From NCBI GenBank assembly GCA_005281725.1, contig SSBO01000008.1:5008011-5072010 (forward strand): 64,000 nucleotides of DNA, in the 5' to 3' direction. This DNA comes from Wuchereria bancrofti (taxonomy: Eukaryota; Nematoda; Chromadorea; Rhabditida; Onchocercidae). The first letter of the stretch is position 1. Each line of letters begins with the position of its first letter. The notes under the pieces were generated by a model. The model was given only the letters and a program-made list of their open reading frames with translations, searched no databases and was not told where the DNA came from. The position numbers were made by a program, and so were the translations under genes. Positions 13,401 to 24,019 of this stretch are shown in pieces.

Positions 13401-15733
13401 AAGCAATGCGTGAGCAAAGTTTAAAGATGGCACAAAATTTGATTTACGAAGTACCACTTCCAAAAATTTTCGGACCATTTAGCCCATTCTCATTTAGTTC
13501 CAACGAAATATCACGAAAGCTAAAACCGGCAAGACGAGAAACAAGTAAACGGAAGGTATTCCGGTAAAATTATTATACTGTGCATATATTGATATTAATT
13601 AATATGTGTAAGGTAAAAATTGTATTACAGGTAATAAGTGGTATGGAATATCATCTTGTTATTAATATTCATTCAGCAATAAATCTTCCAGAACCTGAAC
13701 ATGGAAAATTATTATCATTTGTTGAAGTATCATTCCAGGTGAAATTAATTTTTTCCTTTTTCAAAAATAATATTTTTCTAAAAAATAAACAAAAAAATTA
13801 AAAAAAAATAAACAAAAAATTATCATATTTAACAAAAATTTCGTATATGATGTGATAAATATTGAAAATGAATTTAATAGATGAAATTATACGATTATTA
13901 ATTAATTCAATTATCATTTCATTTGTGTAATATTAAAATGAATGAAATAATACTTTAAATATTTTAATGTATTTCTCACATAGTTTACGTAACAAATATA
14001 TATGAGAACGTATTATTATATTATTAATTATGTAATAATTAATTATATATATGCTATGATTAAAGTAAACAATAATTCTTATAGTAATAATAAATTTTTA
14101 GGATTCATTAATGCAAACATCAATATCAAATGGACGTAATCCATATTGGCAACAAACATTTGAAATAAAATTAGATCGTCTTCGCGCAGCTAATAATGAT
14201 TTTAGCGCAATTACAGATTCAATAAAAATTACAATTTATGATAGAGTTAGATTTTCTTTTTTTTGAACAATATTTTAAAATAACTTATAGAAATGAAGAA
14301 AAAAAAAATGGGAAAGAGAGGGAGATAGCATGGTCAAGATAATTTACGTCAAGATTCTGAATAATAGTTAATTAAAAAATTATAATTGATTAAAAAAAAT
14401 AATAAATAAAAGAGATTCATTAAATTCTTCAAAGTTATTTGACATAAATGAATTTTTTCAATTAGATAGTTAATTAATTATCTTATTAGAAGAGAAATAA
14501 TTGTTGCAATGAAATAAAAATGAATTTTTATTTTAGCTAGTCACTAAACTTGATTCTGATGATCGCGAGCCTAATTCAGTGCACGAACAATTAGAGCGCC
14601 GTTGGCTAGGCTCTATTTTTATACCATTAACAACTGTTTACCTTTGTGGTAAAATTGATGGTTATTTACGTCTTCAAACACCATTGTTTCTCACTTCTTA
14701 CAGGTTTATCAACAATTTTTTTTTTTTGGAAAAGCATAAAGTTAAAGGTTAAATTTATTATATCATAAACTAATAAATTATTTCGGTAAGTTTAAAAAGT
14801 TTGTTGATTAAGTTTATTACAAAATTAATTAACAAATTATTTCGACAAGCTTAGAAAGATTTAAAGATTAAATTTATTTTGTGATTAACTGACAAATTAT
14901 TGGAGGATTTAAAGGTTAACTTTATTATAAAATTAACAAAAAAAAAAAAAAGTATTTCAATAAGCTTATAGATATTGTATTATGTATTATTTACCAGTTT
15001 TTCAGAATTGATAATCAGCCAGCATATCTCAAATTATTGATAGCATTTAAACCAGATATATGTCCACCACAAATTGTTGAAATCAAATATTCAAGCACTG
15101 ATGAGCCTAGCGTGGTAAAATTGATGCATATTATTAATTCAATATTGGATAGGAAAAATAAACAATCAAATTGTTTTGTTTTGTTTTTTTTAGATGAATC
15201 TATTAAATAATGAAAGTAATTAAGTGAAGAGTTTTAATTTATGAAATAATTTTAGATACAAAAGAAATCTTTAGAATGGGAAAAAAATGCTAGAAATCAT
15301 TTTATGGATCGTCGCTATATTAGCATTGTGCAATGTGCTACTGGTAAACGAATACTAGCATGCAGGTAACAACTTACATTCATTATTTGATTGCATGCAG
15401 GTAACAACTTACATTCATTATTTGATTGCATGCAGGTAACAACTTACATTCATTATTTGATTGCATGCAGGTAACAACTTACATTCATTATTTGATTGCA
15501 TGCAGGTAACAACTTACATTCATTATTTGATTGCATGCAGGTAACAACTTACATTCATTATTTGATTGCATGCAGGTAACAACTTACATTCATTATTTGA
15601 TTGCATGCAGGTAACAACTTACATTCATTATTTGATTGCATGCAGGTAATTCTTACATGCATTGCTTACTTCAGTTATATTTTAAAATTAACTTTAAAGA
15701 AAACTTTTTTTTCTGTGCTAAAAAAATCGTTGA

Positions 15734-15770
<37 letters not shown>

Positions 15771-18311
15771 ATAGAAAGTATTTCGAAATATGTTGTTTTT
15801 CAAGATAAAAATATATAGAATTGATTTTAATAATTACAAATGTTGTTAAGCTAAATGGAATTTTAAAAATGAAAAAATTAATAGTTTTTCTATTTTAGCT
15901 GTTTATTTCACTCATTGCTTAAGGAATATACTTTATTACTAATAATACATTAATGATTTAATTAACGAATAATTTAAAATGCTTTGTTATATCATTTTCA
16001 ACTTTTATTACTAATAAACTTTAAGTTAGTAATAAAATAAATCTCATGAAATATATGCTGAAAAATGGAAAAATTAATGAAATTAAAAATTAATACATTT
16101 TTAGTGCAAATTATACAAATTAAATATGCTTATTTTTCCAGATTCATTAGACCAATTAAACCACCAATTAGCTTATCATCTTTATCATCATCGCAAGCTT
16201 TAGCTCATTTTGCATGTCAAATGGTTTTTAATATACCATTCACTTCCAATTCGATTGTCTCTTCAGAATTTTGTGATATTTGGATCACTGCTGATCGGGT
16301 AAATTTTCATTTAAAAAAAAAACGAAATTTTTGAGATCATTAATTAATTAATTAATGTATTTTATATAATTACAAATTTAAATAATATAGTACTAACATT
16401 TGTTTTAATTTTTGCTTGAAAAAACGAAATTTTTGAGTATAATACAGTTTATAATTACAAATTTAAATAATATAACAATGACATTTATCTTAATTGTTGA
16501 GTTTCTGTCAATTGGTTGTGGTATTATTGATGAACATGCAATATTATTATGTTGTTGGTTGCTACATGTTGGCATAAAATCATATGTTCTATTTGGGAAG
16601 TCATTACCAGAAGGTGAATGATTCAAATTTTAATTTCAACAAATTTATTAAATTCAAAACTAACATTCACTAAGTACTTTTTTTTAAACAATTCACTCGA
16701 AAATTTTACATTAAAAAAACAAAAAGAAAATGAAATTCCTGTCTTTATTTTTTTTATTTTTTTAAAATAATTTCGATTTAGAATAAAAGTGAACTTTTTT
16801 GATAGATGTACAAAAATTTTTTTAAATAAAAGTAAAAAATTTAGGAGTAAAAGAATTTTTTTTTAAATCTGAAATTGATGTGGAAAACTAGTTTTTTTCT
16901 TTTTGAATAAAAGCGAAAAATTAAAATTTTCAAAGTTTTAAATGATTTTTACAGATGATAATTATAGGCTCTCGATCAGCTTATGTAATGGCAATGCTTT
17001 CGGATGGTGCACTAATTTTAAATCCATTCGATGGTAACTGCTATAAATTAAATGACCCATTCTGTCCTATTAGATCAATTGGTACTCTTGCATGTTTGGG
17101 AAATTTATATGCAAATATTCAAAAAAATGAACATCCAAGTCAAATGCAATTTGATTTAAGCGTATGTTTAGTGAAAATTTAACAAATTATTTTATTTTCA
17201 ATTTATGCAAATCTAATTTCAACAATTTAAAAGGTACACTCAAACTTTTAGAAAAAAAATTACGATTAAAGACTTTTAAGAAATAACATTTAAAACAATT
17301 TAATCATTAATATAAGTTTTTCAGGCATTATTTGTAATAAATGAATGAATTACAGAAACGCAATCATTGGTTACCATTATTTAGTAGCGATCAAACTGAA
17401 ATGGAATCGGTACAACCGGAACAGATTGCATATTTTGATACGGAAAATGATGCATTGTTGCAACTTCGAACTAATCTAGAACGTGAAATTCGTTTGAAAT
17501 TTGATCAAAGTCGTTTATATGGAATTCCACACTGGAACTTACTAGCTTCAAGGTATATAAAATTAAAAAAGAGAATTTAAATTATCGTTATAATATTTAT
17601 TCATTTAAATTATATTTAATTTACTTTTGATGCATTATTCATTTTTTAGCTGTAAGAATACATATATTTTCCTTCTTTTTTTTTCCATTTATCCAAATTT
17701 GCAACTTTTTTTATCTACAATTTTAATTACAAGATTAAAATTTAATGAAAAAGATAAAAATCCTTTATACACAAAAACAAAAACAAAAAGAAATCAATAA
17801 TTCATATACATTAATATTAATATAAAAAGTGAATTTTCGAAATCATTATTTTGCACGAATTGGAATGAAAAAACAAAAAGAAAAAAGTAAATAAAATGCT
17901 TAATGTAAAAGTGTGGAAAAAAAGCAATTAGAAAAAACTTATGTAAGTTTTGTTAAATTTTAAAAAAATTTAAAAATTTGAACTATACTATATATAAAAA
18001 ATATAGCATTTCGTATTATTTTCAGGATACTACGTAAAATTTTATCTGAGTTAGAAAATATGAATGATATTAATGAGCAAATAAAAGATGATTTATTGCA
18101 ATTACGTAATTCATATGACGTAAATGCCGTTGCTTTCCGTTATCGGTACAGTACAATTGATGAAATTATTGAAAAAGTACTTACGCTTAAAATTCACGAA
18201 AACACTGATCAAAATGTTCAATTTGCTTTTGCCGTTCATTTACAATCATTTGTTAATAATATTTTATCATGTTCTATTGCTGTTGCTGCACTAAAACCAT
18301 TAATAAAATAA
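7455..18311 (+). CDS. mks-6: MKS-6 / CC2D2A, ciliary transition-zone C2-domain protein
   Basis: Component of the MKS module that gates the base of the cilium; in nematodes it acts in ciliated sensory neurons. Twenty-four exons: 7455-7640, 8006-8052, 8327-8579, 8904-9030, 9306-9429, 9579-9699, 10325-10492, 10664-10800, 11204-11392, 11628-11901, 12268-12437, 12543-12776, 13040-13222, 13384-13555, 13631-13738, 14102-14245, 14537-14703, 15006-15114, 15256-15365, 16142-16298, 16502-16613, 16968-17161, 17356-17552, 18026-18311. All phases agree, giving 1322 residues. The N-terminal third is charged and coiled-coil-like ([20 protein letters not shown]). A C2 domain starts near residue 796 ([19 protein letters not shown]). 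The conserved C-terminal part has [27 protein letters not shown] and NPFDGNCY, as in vertebrate CC2D2A. The start follows an acceptor at 7425, so it may be trans-spliced; an upstream first exon is not excluded. It is shorter than the human protein of about 1600 residues. Confidence 0.93.
13290..13375. repeat. TTA/TCA microsatellite in mks-6 intron 13
   Basis: Run of attatt and atcatt triplets that ends a few bases before the acceptor at 13383. It could affect splicing only by length variation; no other signal is visible. Confidence 0.75.
15359..15650. repeat. 35-bp tandem repeat built on the mks-6 exon 19 splice donor
   Basis: Eight near-perfect 35-bp units (gcatgcaggtaacaacttac plus 15 bases) followed by a ninth truncated one. 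The first unit starts inside exon 19 and contains its real donor (CAG|GTAAC, exon end 15365). The same junction recurs every 35 bp at 15400, 15435, 15470, 15505, 15540, 15575, 15610 and 15645. Each junction reads both as an acceptor (gattgcatgcag) and as a donor (gtaac). Confidence 0.97.
15735..15766. repeat. GA dinucleotide repeat
   Basis: Run of about 15 GA units in intron 19 of mks-6, downstream of the 35-bp repeat. Confidence 0.85.
16316..16497. repeat. Imperfect direct duplication before mks-6 exon 21
   Basis: The segment from aaaacgaaatttttgag through tataattacaaatttaaata occurs first at about 16318-16411 and again at about 16423-16497. The second copy runs into the acceptor of exon 21 (ends 16501). 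The copies differ by small indels and substitutions. Confidence 0.7.
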
Positions 18312-18448
18312 TTTTTTTTTCTTTTGATAATTTAGTAATTGTAACATTAATCATTTTATTTTATTAAAATTAAATCTATAAACTTTTTCTAATTTTCTGA
18401 ATTATTTCTAAAAGATTTCATTTACGTTTCTCTAATCATTCAATTGAA

Positions 18449-18454
18449 AATAAA
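18449..18454 (+). terminator. Possible mks-6 poly(A) signal
   Basis: AATAAA about 140 bases after the mks-6 stop. The motif is common by chance in AT-rich DNA, so support is weak. Confidence 0.35.
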
Positions 18455-20278
18455 TGAATAACTTTAAACATTCACATTATATATCATTAATATATCTAAT
18501 GATTGTGACTTTTTGACTTCTTTTTCGCAACAAATCAATTAAAATCTCAAAAAATAAAAAAAATCGAAACAAAAATTTTCGAAATCTTTTACAAACAAAA
18601 GAAAAAATTATCTTTTATCATTCATTTTTACTATTTGTTGTTGTTGTTATTGTTATTCTTTTGAATATTTAATATGAAATAATTGGGATTATTGAAATGC
18701 AAACTAACTTTTCCATTTAATCTCACTTAACATCATTTATTCATCGCTATGTTCGTAAATGTAATTTCCAGTTAAATTTCGAAATTGTGTAATTGATATA
18801 CCAGAAATCATTTTCTTTTTTTATTCCTTGTTATTCGAAAATTATTCCACATTTGTGCAATCTTGATAATTTCAAAAGGGAAAAGTTCGGGTTTGAATAA
18901 ATTTGAAATTTAATTAAAATAGGCCTCAGATTAATATTTTTTCCTCGCCGCTCGGAAAGTTTGAAAACTGTCATCTCGTAAAAAAAAAACAAGAAAGTAT
19001 TTAAAAAATATAACAGGTTAGCCATTTTCACTATGTTGAGGTAGCTGAAGTGAAATCTTTGTACGTAATGTAAATTACAAATTGGCTGTGTTCGGAATAT
19101 TAAATCATGCAATACGTTACGTGGGTTACGTAAAAACCACTACTTGTTGTTGGTCTTAAATTTCATAAATTATCAAACAGCATTGAAGAGTTCAAAAAGG
19201 ATGTATTTTTGGCGGAAAATATTTAAAATTGGAACTTAGTAAATAGCGTTAAGATTATAGGAAGTGTAGAGATTGAAAACAGTAATGGTCACTCACTGGT
19301 CACTAAATTCATTTTATCTTTTTTTTTAAAAAAACTTTCTTCCCAATCCTTCCTTATCTATCCTTATTTTCTTGCCATTTTTATCATCGTTCGTTCTTTA
19401 TTGTTTTTTTTTTTTCAAACGTAAGAAATTCCACTAAGGTAAGATGAGATGAAATGGAATGGAATGTTCCCTCGGAAGATTGATAGGTCATAAGAATTCT
19501 CGATGTAATGAGATGAAACTAAAAAAAGTAAAACAAAGACAATCTATTCTTCTTAGCTTATCAGAATCAAAGCTGATTTTAACACTGCTCATAAATTGAT
19601 TAATAAATGGCGCAAAATGGATAAATTCAACAAACGCTGCGTTAAAGTCGTCATTTTGTATTGTTTGCTTAATGTTTATAAAAGCAGTTATAGCATAATC
19701 TGATAATACCATCCCTTCGCTTCCAATGAAAAACTTTTTATGGAATAAAATATTAAGCAAACAAAGGTTGGAACAAACGAAATGAAATTTTCATTGTAAA
19801 CTATTATGAAACGATTATGCAACAAACAATTATTCAAATGAAAGTTATCATTTTTTAGTTGGATTATTGTAATTCACATAATATTAATTATAAGCTACAC
19901 AACGATGGTGTACTTTCCTTTTTTCTTTTGATAGTTTTAATGTTATTTCTTTTATCATTAATCATATCATTCATTCATCTTGTGATAATTCGTTAGCTTT
20001 ATCAATCAAAATATGCTTACTGGTTCGTAGATTACATTGATCTCATACTCCTATAAAGAAGAAAAAAATAAAATTATTTTTGCATTTGCTTATCATTAAT
20101 TGATTGTTTTTTTTTTTTTATTTTGATCTTTTAAAAATTAAGAAACGATAAAACTGATGGTTGATGGGTCATCAGTTGTTCAAATTCAATTGCATAAATT
20201 TTGACTCTCTGCAAATCGTTTGATCATTACATTTAATCATTACTTCAGGGTTTTCGAATTTCTTAGTTATTGCGATTT
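18455..20278. other. Spacer between mks-6 and the OXA1 array
   Basis: No gene I can support. The minus strand is open for 90 codons at 19488-19760 with fairly complex composition (…EGMVLSDYAITAF…), but it has no recognisable family, partner exon or acceptor. The first OXA1 gene's 5' end lies at the right: a TTCAG acceptor ends at 20248, 30 bases before its ATG. Confidence 0.4.
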
Positions 20279-22987
20279 ATGTCAATTCACGCAATATCAT
20301 GTCGTTTTATTTCCAAAAGATTTGGCGGAATTGTTCCCAGCACTTCAGCTAATATTATTTTAAGCTTACCCTCCTCAGCTATATGGAAAAATTATGATAA
20401 CAAACGTAATCTCTCTAATGATACTTATTTTGATATAGCAGCGGAGTTGCAGGTTATTAATTCATTTCACTTATTTTTCAGCTTAAATTAATCGGGATTT
20501 TAGTAATTCAGTTTGCTTTAATTGCTTTTTTTTGAAATTAACCCTGTATTGAGAGGAGTGGAACAATTGTTTAATGCATTATTATTTAATGTATTTTAGC
20601 ACAGACTTGGTGGTAATTTCTAAATTTGTTCATCATTATTGTGTGACTAATTAATTCAAAATAAATTAAGGCTCATCCTGTCGTTCAGTGGTTTGATCGA
20701 TCGATGAAGGCATCGTGCAATTATGCGCAAAGTTTAATTGAAACTTTTGGCTTAAGTAGTACTCCACTTGAACATTTGGGTCTGTACACGTGGTGGAAAC
20801 CTTCGTCGTGGTACCGAGTATTATTGGAATTCCTCCATACCAACTATGAGTTATCCTGGCTTACTACTATAATATGTGGTAAAGTTTCATAATTTCTTAT
20901 GTATATTTGCTTTGCTATCATCTTCGTAGTTTTTCATTTTTTATCAATTTGGCCAACGAAACTGTCTTGACATTCAATTAATTGAAATATTCTTTGCATT
21001 CCTTAAATACTTCAGAAGTCCTTAATTCATCTAATTTCATTCTCTCTTCTTTTACATTTTTCCGAAAATCTTAAATTAATTAGATTTGAAATGTGAACTT
21101 CTTATTTTCTGATTAATTTATTTTGTTCAGCGACTGTGTTAATTCGAATGGCTACGTTCTATATGCCAGCTTTAATTTTATGGAAAAGAATGAGATCCGA
21201 GAAAGTCCATTCTCCGTTTCTACATCGTAAGCATATTTTGCTCTAAAAACGTTTGACTATTATATCGTGTAAAATGTCAAATTCCTAGCGTATTTTCAGG
21301 AATTCGCAGTCGAGTTAGCTCGGTCATGTTGTACTCTTCAAACGTTGGACTTTTCTTTACGCAGTACTGTGGTATTAAGAAAATGGCTGAAGTTGTGTAC
21401 GCTTTTTTCCATTTGAAAGTTTAGTAAAAAAATATTTGATTGATTAATTTTAAAACATTGATTTATTTTAAAGCAAATGAAATATTGTTCATGCGCTTAT
21501 GATGATAGTGATATTTGCAGTTATCCGAGCTGGACAAGAAGTGGCACGTTATCGTTTACCGATCTAACAGTATCCGATCCGGCTTTTTTATTGCCTACTC
21601 TAACTGCCATTTGTTTTACTTTCGCAACTAAGGTAATGATGTTACGAATTTGAAAGTTTAAAGTTTTTATCAGTGAATCAGAGGAAAGAGCAAAGTGTCT
21701 TTTTTAAAGCAAGAGACACGTAGTCTGTTATTACCTATCCTCATGATACTTTTCTAAGGTTTTTTCTTGCATTTTTCCCTCAGCTTGTCAAACATTTGTT
21801 AATATATTAAAATGATTGACTGAGTTTCTCATCTTTCTTTTTCAAAGTTTACCTTTTATTTCATATTAAGTCTATGTTACTTTTATGCCGTATTATTCAT
21901 TGGGCAAAGAATTCTAATCTGATTTTTCTTTTTAGAAATGGACTGAAATATTGCAAATGCAAAAAACAGTAAGCAACTGGATGTTAGGATTAAAGCCATA
22001 TAATACAATATATCCAATCGCTGCATGTTCATTTTTCGTTGCTAGCAACGTTCCATCGGTAAGTATTAGCAAAGGAAAGTCAAAATTGAAACTTTCGTAT
22101 TGAACACTGTTATTTCACACTTCGTACTTGCTATCTATTAATTTCGGTGCAAAATACTGATCTTCCTTCATTTATCGAAAGATGTCAAGATTGTTGAAAA
22201 ACTAAACTTCGTTTATGGTTTTCTCTATTCCTCACTTTTTACTAGTTTCAATTTTCTTATGTTCAGTTATTTTCAAATTCAATTAATATATTTTCCCAAA
22301 ACAGTGTCAATTACTTTCTTGCAAACGTATTTTTTAAGATTGTGTGTATCTATTGGATCACTTCGAGTTTGATTAGTAACATACATGCAACAGTATTGAG
22401 AACTCGTACAGTGCATTCTTTGTTACATTTACCTGCTGTTTGTTCAGATCCTGCGGAAACTCGTCGTATCGAGTTATTAAACTACGTTTCTGGTATGTCG
22501 TTTCTGACTTATCGTTTGCTATTTTTTCATGATTTCTTTTTAAGATTGGTTAGTTAATGTTTTAATGCATAAACCTTCTGATTTTCCAATCAATCGGAAT
22601 GTTCATTAAGAGTTTTTCTTTAAAAAATAGATAGGCATTATGTGATATATAGTGAAATTCAAATTTCCAGAAATGAGATGGAGAAGAGCAAGCGAAACAT
22701 TGGGAGTTCAGAAGAAAGTTGCTGAAATTGAGAAAAAAAGTCAAAACGATGATTTGTCCAGATCGCTTGCAAAAGAAACAGAAAATATCGAAAGTCAGAA
22801 AGATTTACTTTTTCGAGAACCTTGGAAAGAAAATGCTGCTTTGTCGTCGTCAAAGATTGCTAAATTAATGGAACAATATGTACAGGAAGCAGCGCGGGCA
22901 AATGTGATGACAAAAGCTGGGAAGACGAATTCGATGATAAGAACTATTTCTCGAAAATTTGAAATTGATGAAATTACGGCAGGCTGA
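20279..22987 (+). CDS. OXA1/YidC-family mitochondrial insertase, copy 1 (divergent)
   Basis: OXA1 proteins insert mitochondrially made and some imported proteins into the inner membrane. Exons: 20279-20452, 20671-20878, 21131-21226, 21300-21396, 21521-21632, 21936-22058, 22339-22492, 22671-22987; 426 residues. The start ATG follows an acceptor at 20248 and gives an Arg-rich, acid-free N-terminus (MSIHAISCRFISKRFGG), typical of a mitochondrial presequence. Family signature: WWKPSSWYRVLLEFLHTNYE, then TM1 (ATVLIRMATFYMPALI), GIKKMAEVV, GTLSFTDLTVSDPAFLLPTL and VCIYWITSSLIS. Compared with copies 2 and 3, exons 3 and 4 are about 50 and 42 bases shorter, so the matrix loop between TM1 and TM2 lacks about 30 residues. 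The C-terminal tail is the longest of the three, about 130 charged residues, compatible with mitoribosome contact. It was probably made by tandem duplication and has diverged. Confidence 0.85.
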
Positions 22988-23022
22988 AATTAAACTTTTG
23001 AATTTTCTTTTGTATAAATCGT

Positions 23023-23028
23023 AATAAA
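23023..23028 (+). terminator. Poly(A) signal of OXA1 copy 1
   Basis: AATAAA 36 bases after the stop of copy 1, a normal distance for a compact nematode 3' UTR. Confidence 0.6.
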
Positions 23029-23600
23029 TCCTGAATAAGCAAATTCTATAATTGGGAGATCAATAAATGACATTCCAAACTTTTTATTAGATTGTTTCAT
23101 TTGATTTTGGATTTTTTTATATCGAGTCAAATCATATTAGTGTTGACCAGTAGTACACGCAGTAGATAATGTGCAATATTAGCTTAGTTGTTCAGAAATT
23201 CCTAAACTATTAGAAGCGGTATTGGAGTATTTGTTCAAAGTCTTCCAAGCTTCAATTAGTTTATCTTTTAATCTTTGAACACCTATCAAAACTCTCAGAT
23301 ACTAATAATCAAAATTATATATCTTTTTTTATTAGACGCTATTGGCATTATAATTTAATTCAGGGTTTATCATGTCAGCTGTTCATAAGCTAACTAACAC
23401 TGCAAATCATGTCTTGTTTATTGTTTATCACGTTTTTGATATCATTGATAAAATTACTTTATTCGACCATCAGCGTAATGTAGAATGTATGTAACCTACT
23501 AGCTGACGCTTTACTAGACGGATGTGTAGTTTAAAACTTGAACTCTTATTAATTAAAATGAAGTAAAATTTAATAAGAAAATTTTTTATACTGTACAGAG
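23029..23600. other. Spacer before the small membrane-protein gene
   Basis: AT-rich with no supported coding exon. It ends in the acceptor (actgtacag, 23598) of the next gene. The phrase attaattaaaatgaagtaaaa, here near 23548, recurs near 23740 inside that gene's intron, so the region before each of its two exons appears to be duplicated. Confidence 0.4.
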
Positions 23601-23969
23601 ATGCTGCTTGACTTAAAAATGGCGCATTTGGTAATTGACATGCATTCTTATATATTATTTTTTTTGTTTTGCCTTTTCAAAAGTTGTGCTATGTTTGTGA
23701 AATAGATGTGAGAGCTTGTCGTTAAATAATTTTTTATTATTAATTAAAATGAAGTAAAATTCAGAAAATTTATTGCATATTCTAAGGGGACGCTGTTTCA
23801 GTCGAGGACGTTATTTACTCAATACTGTCCCAATGTTCTGTGGGTGGGAATCAGTTATGGGTTCTACACTGGAAATTGTATGCTGGGTTTCTCATTAGTT
23901 GCAGTGGATGTTTTACTAATAACAAAGTTGGATGAATTTTATTCTTGGATTAGTTCTCGAGAATGTTAG
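23601..23969 (+). CDS. Small predicted membrane protein (65 aa), unrecognised
   Basis: Two exons, 23601-23630 and 23802-23969, join in phase 0 with a standard donor (gtaatt) and acceptor (gctgtttcag). The product is 65 residues: it begins MLLDLKMAHL, has a long hydrophobic stretch (about residues 21-45, with VLWVGISYGFYTG and GFSLVAVDVLLI) and ends with a charged tail (KLDEFYSWISSREC). A possible trans-splice acceptor lies two bases before the ATG. The stop is only 50 bases before the ATG of OXA1 copy 2, which itself follows a TTTCAG, so the two could form an operon. Size and hydrophobicity resemble small mitochondrial inner-membrane subunits, but I do not recognise a family. It could also be a chance assembly of two open stretches. 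Confidence 0.45.
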
Positions 23970-24019
23970 ATTGCAGAAAAGGGAACATACTTCAAAATTG
24001 ATGAGTGGTTAATTTCAGT

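Noticed and set aside
19488..19760. 90-codon minus-strand ORF between mks-6 and the OXA1 array
   Set aside because: Composition is fairly complex, but there is no acceptor, no partner exon and no recognisable motif; left as unassigned spacer.
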